Positions 44,039 through 55,200 of a stretch of 64,000 nucleotides of DNA are shown here, piece by piece. Each line of letters starts with the position of its first letter. The stretch's first letter is position 1. Under the pieces are notes generated by a model. That model was not told the origin of the DNA. It was given only the letters and a program-made list of their open reading frames with translations, and did no database searches. The DNA lies in contig CM044322.1 of the NCBI GenBank assembly GCA_024291935.2, forward strand, positions 67,323,405-67,387,404, given 5' to 3'. This stretch comes from Okapia johnstoni (Eukaryota; Chordata; Mammalia; Artiodactyla; Giraffidae). The position numbers and the translations under genes are program-made.

Positions 44039-45117
44039 ACGTGAGCACAGGGCGCCTGGAGTGCTGGACATGGGGTGAAGGGGGCTAGCAGCGAAACCCC
44101 ACGAGGTGAGCAAGGGGGAGGGTGATCACCCCGGGCCGGCCGACCGGGTCCGCCCGCCGTGAGGCCGAACGATCCCCCACGCTCCGTCCACGACGGACGC
44201 AGCACGGGCGCTCCTCCTGGTCCAGCACGAGACAACGTTGGAAAAGGGCAAAGGAGTGGGGCCAAGGAGGGCGGGGAAGCAAGACGCACCAGGGCGCAGC
44301 CCCGGGGATCGGCGGACGGGACAGACGAGGCACAGACGGAGTGCGGCCAGGTCAGCCCGCGTCGCAAAGACGTGGCAGCAGCACAGAACCGGCAGTGGAG
44401 GTGCGGTGGCCGCGAGCAACAGCGAGGGGCCCGGAAGCCATTCAAAACAACCCGGACGCGAGTCACCTTCCGGGTCACGCCACGGGATCTCACCGCCAGA
44501 AGCCCCCCAGCACAGGAGCGGTCCCCTGGCACCCAGGACGTCTTACTGCCCTTCCCGGCCCCCATGGGGCCCCCTTCTCGGGGCTCATGCCCACCATTGC
44601 CAACACCCAGAACCACAACAACTGGCCCAGGAGAACGCTCTCCCGTGTACCGGGGCCTCCACGGCCATCACGTGCAACCTGCCGTGCCCAGCTTCCCCAC
44701 CTCGGGGACCGAGTGCACGTCTCTGCCCGGGGACACCACCGGCCACGGAGGCCAGGGAACGACACCCACGTGAGGTGAGGCCTGTTAGGTCCTAGACAGG
44801 GGAAGGGGGCGCTGTGCTGTCACCTGTGTAGGGCGGGCCAGGAGAGGGGGAAAGCCAGCAGTGACAGGGAAGGGCAATAAGCACGCACAGGGAGGGCCAG
44901 GGGACAGGTTCGCGTGCTGTCTGGTGTTCAGAAAGACCGAGTCACGGCCGGCCTCCAGGAAAACGAGTGCAGGGTCCCACCACCACACACACGAGGGTGG
45001 TCCCGCGATGCCTGGGATGCCGGCCAGCCCCGGCCACCCCCAGAGTCTCCCACTACCCAGCTCCGCCGCCAGGCCAGCGTGCCACAGCCCCACCTCATGT
45101 AGCAGAGGGGCCCCTCC
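44039..45117. other. CpG-rich 1.1-kb block of unknown origin
   Basis: Very GC-rich with many CpG dinucleotides, unlike all surrounding DNA. All three plus frames are open for 185-218 codons and one minus frame for 214 codons, which reflects the scarcity of stops in GC-rich text. None has a recognised motif. CCACGTGAG occurs at 44038 and again near 44766. It lies inside the protease, next to a SINE. Possibly a satellite monomer or a retrocopied CpG-island segment; I cannot assign it. Confidence 0.6.
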
Positions 45118-45384
45118 ACCCATCTTATCCGTCCATCTGCTACAAAACCCCCATCCTAGGAAGAGATATTCTATCTAAAATGCAGGCTTCAATTCACATG
45201 GAAAAAACTTACGCTTACCTCTGACAGAAGTAGAAGTTAACCCTGAAATCTGGGTAACCAGAGGAAAGATAGGAGGAGCCATCTCAGCTCAGCCAGTACA
45301 GATAACTTTAAAAATCCTAATAACTTTCTTAATTGAATGTAACAGCCCTTCTAATACACCTATTCAGAAAGCAAAGAAGAACAA
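45118..45384 (+). pseudogene. Protease end / RT start remnant
   Basis: The text resumes with the conserved ILGRDIL motif that ends retroviral proteases (about 45156-45176), followed by the N-terminal RT linker with stops. It ends where a BovB begins. Confidence 0.78.
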
Positions 45385-46118
45385 AAGAGCCTCTTGATGA
45401 AAGTGAATGAGGAGAGTGAAAAGGTTTGCCTAAAACTCAACATTCGGAAAACTAAGGTCAGAGCATCTGGTCCAATCACCTCATGGCAAATAGATGGGGA
45501 AAACAGTGGAAGCAGTGGCAGACTTTATTTTTGGGGGCTCCAAAATCACTGCAGATGGTGACTGCAACCATGAAATTAAAAGATGCTTGGTCTTTGGAAG
45601 AAAAGTTATGACCAACCTAGACAGCATATTAAAAAGCAGAGACATTACTTTGCCAACAAAGGTCCGTCTAGTCAAAGCTATGGCTTTTCCAGTAGTCACG
45701 TGAGAGTTGGACTATAAAGAAAGCTGAGCGCTGAAGAATTGATGCTTTTGAACTGTGGTGTTGGAGAAGACTCTTGAGAGTCCCTTGGACTGCAAGGAGA
45801 TCCAACCAGTCCATCCTAAAGGAAATCGGTCCTGAATATTCATTGAAAGGACTGATGCTGAAACTCCAATACTTTGGCCATCTGATGGGAAGTACTGACT
45901 CATTGGAAAAGACCTTGATTCTGGGAAAGATTGAAGGCAGGAGGAGAAGGGAATGACAGAGGATGAGATGGTTGGATGACATTACCGTCTCAGTGGACAT
46001 GAGTTTGAGTAAACTCTGGGAGTTGGTGATGGTCAGGGAGGCCTGGTGTGCTGCAGTCCATGGGATCACAAATAGTTGGACACGACTGAGTGACTGAGCT
46101 GAACTGATCTGAACTGAA
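45385..46118 (+). mobile_element. BovB 3' fragment in pol
   Basis: Plus orientation: C-terminal ORF2 ('agagcctcttgatgaaagtg', 'ggggctccaaaatcactgc', 'gagacattactttgccaac') to the (ACTGA)-like end near 46110. Frame broken. Confidence 0.92.
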
Positions 46119-46911
46119 TGGGGAGTGGTGTCTAGTTCAGGATTGCCACCTCATTAATGAAGCTGTAATTCCATTCCATCCTGTGGTGCCTAACCCCTGT
46201 ATTCTACTCTCCCAAATCCCAGAAACAGCCACTAATTTTACCATTTTAGATTTCAAGGATACCTTTTTTTTGGCATACTCTTAGCCCAAAGCTTACAATT
46301 TTTGTTTGCTTTTGAGGATCCATCCGAATCCTCTACTCAGTTAACTTGGACCATGTTCCCTCAAGGATTTAGATATAGCCCTCACTTGTTCGGGCAGGCT
46401 TTAGCCAAAGACCTAGCTGCGTTTCGGGCAACTGAATCCATAAAAGTCAGTCAATATGTAGATGATATTCTCCTTTGTGCTGGCACGGAGAACAAAATGT
46501 AACCAAACTACCTGTGACCTTCTTAATTATCTAACTCAGTGTGGCTACCAGATATCAGAATCAAAAGCTCAAATGTGCCAACAAGTCAAATATTTAGGAA
46601 TCAGACTCTTCCATGGAGTTCAAGCCCTGGGAAAAGAGTGTGAGAATGGAACCCGTTTTATAACTCTCTCTCCCTAATAACTCTTAGACAGCTTTGTGGT
46701 TTCCTACACATAACTGGCTACTGTTGGATTTGGATTCCCAGATATGGAGAGCTGGCTTGACCTTTATATAAGTTACTAAAAGAGACTCAAGAGTCAGGAC
46801 AAAAGGTATTACAATGGGAACCTGGAGAACTAAGTGTGTGTAAGACTTTACCACAGGCTCTTCTTCAGGCTCCTGCTCTCGGCCTGCCTACTGGAGAGCG
46901 ATTTAATTTTT
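46119..46911 (+). pseudogene. Reverse transcriptase remnant (pol)
   Basis: RT palm and fingers of gammaretroviral type. An FPQGF block near 46354 and the catalytic YVDD at 46455-46466 are preserved. A frameshift follows directly after (46462 starts a new frame). The RT connection text runs on to about 46908 with stops, then meets the 3' LTR directly: RNase H, integrase and env are missing. Confidence 0.88.
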
Positions 46912-47046
46912 TGTAACAGAGATGACGATAGTCATGTTATCTGAAACTTTAGAAACTAATCCCCTATTTCCTGGAACTATACTTGAGGGAAAAACAACTG
47001 GTGATGATTAATTTTAAGCCCTTTCATCTGGTCCATGGTAAAATGG
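46912..47046 (+). repeat. 3' LTR, first part
   Basis: Begins TGTAACAG and aligns with the 5' LTR start at 40350, but lacks about 60 bp of U3 found at 40457-40517. It stops at GGTAAAATGG where a BovB starts. It continues at 50522 and 51447. Confidence 0.8.
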
Positions 47047-50000
47047 CCAGTTCAGTTCAGTCACTCTGTCATGTCTGACTCTTTGCAACCCCATGGACCA
47101 CAGCATGGCAGGCCTCCCTGTCCATCACCAACTCTCGGAGTTTACTCAAACTCACGTCCACTGAGTCGGTGATACCATCCAACCATCTCATCCTCTGTCG
47201 TCCCCTTCTCCTCCTGCCCTCCGTCTTTACCAAGGTTTTTTCAAATGAGTCAGCTTTTCCCATCAGGTGGCCAAAGAATTGGAGTTTCAGCTTCAACATC
47301 AGCCCTTGCAATGAACATCCAGGACTAATCTCCTTTAGGATGGACAGGTGTGATCTCATTGCAGCCCAAGTTACTCTCAAGAGTCTTCTCTAACACCACA
47401 GTTAAAAGCATCAATTCTTCAGCTCTGAGCTACCTTTATAGTCCAACTCTCACATCCATACATGACTACTGGAAAAACCACAGCCTTTACAAGATGCACC
47501 TTTGTTGGCAAAGTAATGTCTCTGCTTTTTAATATGCTGTCTAGGTTGGTCATAACCTTCCTTCAAGGGAGTAAGTGTCTTTTAATTTCATGACTGCAGT
47601 CACCATATGCAGTGATTTTGGAGCCCCAAAAAATAAAGTCTGACACTGTTTCCGCTGTTTCCCCATCTATTTCCCATGAAGTGATGGGACCAGATGCCAT
47701 GATCTTAGTTTTCTGAACGTTGAACTTTAAGCCAGATTTTTCACTCTCCTCTTTCACTTTCATCAAGAGGCTCTTTAGTTCTTCTTCCCTTTCTGCCATA
47801 AGGGTGGTGTCATCTGCATATATGAGATTATTGATATTTCTCCCGGCAAGTCTTGATTCCAGCTTGAGCTTCATCCAGTCTAGTGTTTCTCATGATGTAC
47901 TCTGCATAGAAGTTAAATAAGCAGGGTGACAATATACACCCTTGATGTATACCTGTTCCTATTTAGAACCAATCTGTTGTTCCATGTCCAGTTCTAACTG
48001 TTGCTTCCTGACTTGCATACAGGTTTCTCAGAAGGCAGGTCAGGTGGTCTGGTATTCCCATCTCTTTCAGAATTTTCCACAGGTTATTGTGATCCACACA
48101 GTCAAAGGCTTTGACATAGTCAATAAAGCAGAAATAGAAGTTTTTCTGGAACTCTCTTGCTTTTTTGATGATCCAGAGGATGTTGGCCATTTGATCTCTG
48201 GTTCCTCTGCCTTTTCTAAAGCCAGCTTGAACATATGGAAGTTCACAGTTCACGTATTGCTGAAGCCTGGCTTGGAGAATTTCAAGCATTACTTTGCTAG
48301 CATTTGAGATGAGTGCAATTGTGTGGTACTTTGAGCATTCTTTAGCTTTGCCTTTCTTTGGAACTGGAATGAAAACTGACCTTTTCCAGTCCTATGGCCA
48401 CTGCTGAACTTGCCAAATTTGCTGGCATATTGAGTGGAGCATGTTCACAACATTGTCTTTTAGGGTTTGAAATATCTCAACTGGAATTCCATCACCTCCA
48501 CTAGCTTTGTTCATAGTGATGCTTCCTAAGGCCCACTTGACTTCACATTCCAGGATGTCTGGCTCTAGGTGAGTGATCACACCATTGTGATTTCCTGGGT
48601 CGTGAAGATCTTTTTTGTACAGTTCTGTGTATTCTTGCCACCTCTTTTTAATATATTCTGCTTCTGTTAGTTCCATACCATTTCTGTCCTTTATTCTCCC
48701 ATCTTTGCATGAAATGTTCCCTTGGTATCTCTAATTTTCTTGAAGAGATCTCCAGTCTTTCCCATTCTATTGTTTTCCTCTATTTCTTTGCACTGATCAC
48801 TGAGGAAGGCTTTCTTATCTCTCCTTGTTATTCGTTGGAAGTCTGCATTCAAATGGGTATATCTTTCCTTTTCTCCTTTGCCTTTCACTACTCTTCTTTT
48901 CACAGCTACCTGTAAGGCCTCCTCAGACAGCCATTTTGCTTTTTTTGCATTTCTTTTTCTTGGGGATGGTCTTGATCCCTGTCTCCTGTACAATGTCACG
49001 AACCTCCGTCCATAGTTCATCAGGCACTCAATCAGATCTAGTCCCTTAAATCTATTTCTCACTTCCACTGTATAATGGTAAGGGATTTGATTTAGGTCAT
49101 ATGAGAATGGTTTAGTGGATTTTCCTACTTTCTTCAATTTCAGTCTGAATTTGGCAATAAGAAGTTCATGATCTGAGCCACAGTCAGCTCCTAGTCTTGT
49201 TTTTGATGACTGTATAGAACTTCTCCATCTTTGGCTGCAAAGAATATAATCAATCTGATTTCAGTGTTGGTCATCTGTTGACGTTCCTATGTAGAGTCTT
49301 CTCTTGTGTTGTTTGAAGAGGATCTTTGCTATGACTTGTTCATTCTGTTGGCAAAATTCTATTAGCCTTTGCCCTGCTGCATTCTGTACTCTGAGGCTAA
49401 ATTTGCCTATTACTCCAGGTGTTTCTTGACTTCTTACTTTTGCATTCCAGTCTCCAATAATGAAAAAGGCATCGTTTTTGGGTATCAGTTCTAAAAGGGC
49501 TTGTAGGTCTTCATAGAATTGTTCAACTTCAGCCTCTTCATCATTGCTGGTCAGGGCATAGACTCGAATTACTGTGATATTGAATGGTTTGCCTTGGAAA
49601 CGAAGAGACATCATTCTTTCGTTTTTGAGATTGCATTCAAGTACTGCATTTTGGACTCTCTTGTTGACTGTGATGGCTACTCCATTTCGTCGAAGGGATT
49701 CTTGGCCACAGTAGTAGATACAGTGGTCATCTGAGTTAAATTCACCCATTCCAGTCTATTTTAATTCACTGATTTCTAAAACATCAATGTTCATTCTTGC
49801 CATCTCCTGTTTGACCATTTCCAATTTGCCTTGATTCATGGACCTAACATTCCAAGTTCCTATGTAATATTGCTCTTTACAGCATCGGACCCTACTTCTA
49901 GCCCCAGTCTCATCCACAACTGTGTGTTGTTTTTACTTTGGCTCCATCTCTTCATTCTTTCTGGATTTATTTCCCTACTCATCTCCAGTAGTGTATTGGG

Positions 50001-50521
50001 TGCCTACTGACCTGAGGAGTTCATCTTTCAGTGTCCTATCTTTTTGCCTTTTCATCCTGTTCTTGGGGTTCTCAAGGCAAGAATACTAAAGTGATTTGCC
50101 ATTCCCTTCTCCAGTGGACCACATATTGTCAGAACTCTCCACCATGACCCATCCGTCTTGGGTGTCCCTACACAGCATGGCTTAGTTTCATTGAGTTAGA
50201 CAAGGCTGTGGTCCATGTGATTAGATTGGTTAGTTTTCTGTGACTGTGGTTCCAGTCTGTCTGCCCTCTGATGCCCTCTCTCAGTGCCTATCATCTTACT
50301 GGGGTTTCTCTCACCTTGTATGGCTGTGCAGTTCTGGAGCAGCGAGCAGCTGAGAGGAGATACCCCATGTCCAAGGTCAGTAACGGTGGCTGGGAGGAGA
50401 TACCCCATGTCCAACGTCAGGAGCAGTGGCTGTGCTTTGCTGGAGCAGCCGTGAAGAGATACCCCACGTCCAAGGTAAGAGAAAGTGACCAAGGGCATGA
50501 AAAGGGTGGTGACTTAATCTC
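47047..50521 (-). mobile_element. Near full-length BovB (about 3.5 kb)
   Basis: Minus orientation, from the 3' (ACTGA) end to 5' untranslated text with the repeated 'gagataccccatgtccaagg' motif (50350-50480). In 5' to 3' order on the minus strand: 5'UTR, endonuclease domain (49749-49261, including FIIGDWNAKV), linker (49137-48691), RT (48676-47800) with an intact YADD box at 47809-47820, and the C-terminal region to 47069. At least five stops or frameshifts break the ORF, so it is inactive, but all domains are there. Confidence 0.93.
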
Positions 50522-50530
50522 AGGATCAAG
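50522..50530 (+). repeat. Target duplication, left copy
   Basis: AGGATCAAG, repeated at 51447-51455, bracketing the BovB at 50531-51446. Confidence 0.75.
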
Positions 50531-51446
50531 TTCAGCTCAGTCTTCAGTCCTGTCTGACTTTGTGACCCCATGGGCTGCAGCATGCCAGGCTTCCCTGTCC
50601 ATCACCAACTCCCGGAGCGTGCTCAAACTCATGGCCATCAAGTTGGTGATGCCATCCAACCATCTCATCCTCTGTCATTCCCTTCTCCTCCTGCCTTCAA
50701 TCTTTCCCAGCATCAGGGTTTTCTCCAATGAGTACGTTCTTCCCATCAGGTTTCCAAAGTTTTGGAGTTTCAGCCTCAGTATCAATCCTTCCAATGAATA
50801 TCCAGGACTGATTTCCTTTAGGATAGACTGGTTTGATCTCCTTGCAGTTCAAAGGACTCTCAAGAGTCCTCTCCAACACCACAGTTCAAAAGCATCAACT
50901 CTTTGTCGCTCATATCCAACTCTCATATCCTACATGACTACTCAAGAAGCCATAACTTTGACTAAGACCTTTGTTGGCAAAGTAATGTCTGCTTTTTAAT
51001 ATGCTGTTTAGGTTGGTCATAGCTTTTCTTCAAAGGAGCAAGCGTCTTTTAATTTCATGGCTGCAGACACCATCTGCAGTGATTTTGGAACCCAGGAAAA
51101 TAAACTCTGTCACGATTTCCATTTTTTCCCCATGTATTTGCAATGAAGTGATGGGACCAGATACCATGATATTCGTTTTTTGAATGTCGAGTTTTAAGCC
51201 AGCTTTTTCACTCTCCTCTTTCACTTTCCTCAAGAGGCTCTTCAGTTCTTCTTTGGTTTCTGCCATTAGGGTGGTGTCATCTGCATATCTGAGGTGATTG
51301 ATATTTCTCCCAGCAATCTTGATTGCAGCTTGTGCTTCATCCAGTCTGGCATTTCACATTATATACTCTGTATATAAGTTAAATAAGCAGGGTGACAACA
51401 TATAGCTTTTACATACTACTCCTTTCCCAATTTGCAACCAGTCCAA
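50531..51446 (-). mobile_element. BovB 3' fragment in 3' LTR
   Basis: Minus orientation, 0.9 kb, from 'ttcagctcagtcttcagtcc' to 'ttgcaaccagtcc'. Flanked by AGGATCAAG on both sides. ORF2 C-terminal frame 51266-51030 is open; the rest is broken. Confidence 0.9.
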
Positions 51447-51706
51447 AGGATCAAGGAAAGCCATAAAGATGTTAAGTATCTTGACTTTGAAATTGATTGA
51501 TTAGAAATAATGTGATTTAAGGAAGGATATAAAAACTGCTGTAAATCCTACTAGGAGGACGCTTTACACCCTCTCAATTTCTATGCTGATAGCTTTGTAC
51601 TTTCCTCCTCTTTAATAAATCCTATTTGCTTGCTAGTGTGAGTGTTCACCTGTTCGTGGATTCCATTCTTTGTCTCCACAGCACTGAACTCAAATTTCCC
51701 ATTTCA
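51447..51706 (+). repeat. 3' LTR, last part
   Basis: Carries TATAAAA at 51528-51534 and AATAAA at 51614-51619, in the same order and spacing as in the 5' LTR, and ends TTTCA before GTGT. Confidence 0.85.
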
Positions 51707-52261
51707 GTGTCATCTGCATATCTGAGGTTATTGACATTTCTCTCAGCAGTCTTGATTCCTGATTGTGCTTCATCCAGCCCAGCATTTTGCATGATGTACT
51801 CTGCATAGAAATTACATAAGCAGGGTGACAGTATACAGCCTTGATGTACTCCTTTCCCAATTTGTAACCAGTGTGTTGTTCCATGCACACTTCTAATCTG
51901 AATGCTTCTTGACCTGCATACAGATTTCTCAGGAGGCAGATAAGGTGGTCTAGTATTCACATCTCTCACAATTTTCAGCAGTTTGTTGTGATCTGCACAG
52001 TCAAAGGCTTTAGCATAGTCAATGAAGCAGAAGTAGATGTTCTATTTCCAGAATTCTCTTGCTTTTTCTGTGATACAGCAGATGTTGACATTTTGATCTC
52101 TGGTTATGCTGACTTTTCTAAATCCAGCTTGTACATCTGGAAGTTGTCAGGTCACATATTGTTGAAGCCTAGCTTAAAGGATTTTGAGCATTACCTTGCT
52201 AACATGTGGAATGAATGTAATTGTGTGGTAGTTTTTACGTTCTTTGGCATAGCTATTCTTT
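51707..52261 (-). mobile_element. Host BovB of the nest, part 2 (RT core)
   Basis: Minus orientation. Picks up at GTGTCATCTGC, exactly where part 1 stopped at 40349, and continues into the RT core. Breaks again at GCTATTCTTT (52252-52261), where L1 starts. Confidence 0.9.
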
Positions 52262-55200
52262 TTTTGTTGTTGTTGTTGAAGGATAATTGCTTTACAGAAT
52301 TTTGCTGTTTTCTGTCAGACCTCAACATGAATCAGCCATAGGTATACTTGTATTCCCTCTCTTTTGAAACTCCCTCCCCATCACACCCCTCTAGGTTGAT
52401 ACAGAGCCCCTGTTTGAGTTTCCTGAGCCATACAGCAAATTTCCTTTGGCTATCTATTTTACATATGGTAATGTAAGTTTCCATGTTACCCTTTCCATAC
52501 ATCTCACACTCTCCTACCCTCTCCCCATGTCCATAATTTTATTCTCTATGTCTTTTTCTCCATAGCTTTCCTGTAAATAAATTCTTCAGTACCATTTTTC
52601 TAGATTCCATATATATGCATTAGAATACGGTATTTATCTTTCTCTTTCTGACTCACTTCACTCCGTATAATAGGTTCTTGGTTCATCCACCTCATTAGAA
52701 CTGACTCAAATGTGTTCCTTTTTATGGCTGAGTAATATTCCATTGTGTCTACGTACCACTACTTCTTTTTCCATTCTTCTGTCAATGGACATCTAGGTTG
52801 CTTCCATTTTCTAGCTATTGTAAATAGTGTTGCAGTGAACAATGGGATACATGTGTCTCTTTCAATTTTGGTTTCCTCAGGGTATATGCCTAGGCATGGG
52901 ATTGCTGGGTCAATATGGTGGTTTCATTCCTAGTTTTTTAAGGCATCTCAATACTGTCTTCCATACTGGCTGTATCAATGTACATTCCCACCATGAGTGC
53001 AAGAGAGTTCCCTTTTTTGCACATCCTCTCCAGCATTTATTGTTTGTAGACTTTTTAATGAGAGCCATTCTGACCAGTGTGAGGTGATAGGTCATTGTAG
53101 TTTTGATTTGCAATTCTTTAATAATGAGCAGTGTTGAACATCTTTTCATGTGCTTGTTAGCCATCTGTAATATATTCTTTGGAGAAATGTCTCTTTAGGT
53201 CTTTTTTTCCACCTTTTGATTGGTTGTTTTTCTGGTATTGAGTTGTATGAGCTGCTTGTATGTTTTGGAAATTAATCCTTTGTCAGTTGTTTCATTTGCT
53301 ATTATTTTCTCCCATTCTGAGGACTGTCTTTTTGCCTTGCTATAGTTTCCTTTGCTGTGTAAATGCTTGTAAGTTTAATCAGGTCCCACTTGTTTGTTTT
53401 GTTTTTGTTTCCATTACTCTAGGAGGTGTTTCATAGAGGGTCTTGCTTTGATTTATGTCATCAAGTGTTCTGCCTATGTTTTCCTCTGAGAGTTTTATAG
53501 TTTCTGGTCTTACGTTTAGGTCTCTAATCCATTTTGAGTTTATCTTTGTGTCTGGTGTAGAAAGTGTTCTAATTTCATTCCTTTACATGTAGCTGTCCAG
53601 TTTTCCCAGCACCATTTATTGAAGAGGCTGTCTTTGCCCTATTGTATATTCTTGCCTCTTTTGTTAAAAATAAGTTACCCATAGGTGTCTGGGTTTATTT
53701 CTGGGCTCTCTATCTTGTTCCATTGGTCTGTATTTCTGTTTTTGTGCCACTACCATACTGTCTTGATGACTGTAGCTTTGTAATATAATCTGAAGTCAGG
53801 AAGGTTGATTCCTCCCGCTCCATTCTTCTTCTTCAAGACTGCTTTGGCTAGTCTGGTTCTTCTGTGTTTCCATATGAATTGTGACAATTTTTGTTCTAGT
53901 TCTGTGAAAAATGCCATTGGTAATTTGATAGGGATCCCATTGAATCTGTAGATTGTGTTTTTGCAATATTGATTCTTCCTGCCCAGGAATATGGAATATC
54001 TCTCCATCTGTTTATGTCATCTTTGATTTCTTTCACTTGTGTCTCATAATTTTCTGTGTACAGTTCGTTTGTCTTCTTAGTTAAGTTTATTCCTAGATAT
54101 TTAATGCTTTTTGTTGCAATGGTGAACAGGATTGATTCCTTAATTTCTCTTTCTGAATTTTCACTGTTAGTATATAGAAATGCAAGTGATTTCTGTGTAT
54201 TCATTTTGTATCCTGCAGCTTTGCAAAATTCAGAGATTATCTCTAGTAATTTTCTGATACTATCTTTAGGGTTTTCTATGTACAGTATCATGGCATCTGC
54301 AGACAATGAGAGCTTTACTTCTTTTCTGATAGGGATTCCTTTTATTTTTCTTCTGTAGTCCTATAGCTAGGACTTCCAGAACAATGTTGAATAATAGTGG
54401 TGAAAGTGGACACCCATGTCTTGTTCCTGATCTTGGGGGAGATGCTTTCAGTGTTTCACCATTGAGAGTAATGTTTACTGCAGGCTTATCATGTATGGCC
54501 CTTACTATGTTGAGGTAGGTTCCTTCTGTGCTCATTTTTTGAAGAGTTTTAATCATAAATGGGTGCTGAATTTTGTTAAAGGCTTTTCTTCATCTATTGA
54601 GATAATCATATGGTTTTTATCTCTCAATTTGTTAATATAGTGTATCACATTGATTGATTTCTGTATATTGAAGGATTCTTGCATCCCTGGAATAAACCCA
54701 ACTTGTTCATGGTGAGCTTGTTGATGTGTTGCTGAATTCTGTTTGCTAAAATTCTGTTGAGGATTTTTGCATCTATGTTCATCAGTGATATTGGCCTATA
54801 GTTTTCTTTTTGTGTATTGTCTTTGTCTAGTTTTCGTTATCAGGGTGATGGTGGCCTCATAGAATGAATTTGAAAATGTTCCTTCCTCTGCAAATTTTTA
54901 AAGAGTTTTAGAAATATAGGCATTAGCTCTTCTCTACATGTTTGGTAGAATTCTGCTGTGAAGCCATCTGGTCCTGGTTGTTTGTTTTTTGGGAGATTTT
55001 TGATCACAGCTTCAATTTCAGTGCTTGTAATTGAGTTGTTCATAATTTATATTTTTTCCAGGTTCAATCTTGGAAACTTTTGAACTTTTGAACTTTTCTA
55101 AGAATCTGTCCATTTCTTCCAGGTTATCTATTTTATTGCTATATAGTTGTTCATAACAGTCTCTTATAATCCTTTGTATTTCTGCATTGTCTGTTGTAAC

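Larger units (their letters stand above)
40350..51706 (+). mobile_element. Defective class I (gamma-like) endogenous provirus
   Basis: The outer ends are TGCAG...TTTCA, flanked by GTGT at 40346-40349 and 51707-51710, in the middle of a BovB that reads continuously when the element is taken out. Order: 5' LTR, tRNA-Pro-like primer site, gag remains, nucleocapsid, protease, RT fragment, 3' LTR. RNase H, integrase and env are absent. It is broken by many stops and frameshifts and by at least five later insertions. No gene product can be made. Confidence 0.88.

Noticed and set aside
44122..44795. Three overlapping plus-strand frames of 185-218 codons and a minus frame of 214 codons
   Set aside because: All frames are open together because the DNA is GC-rich and stop codons are rare. 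No motif, start context or splice pattern favours any of them.
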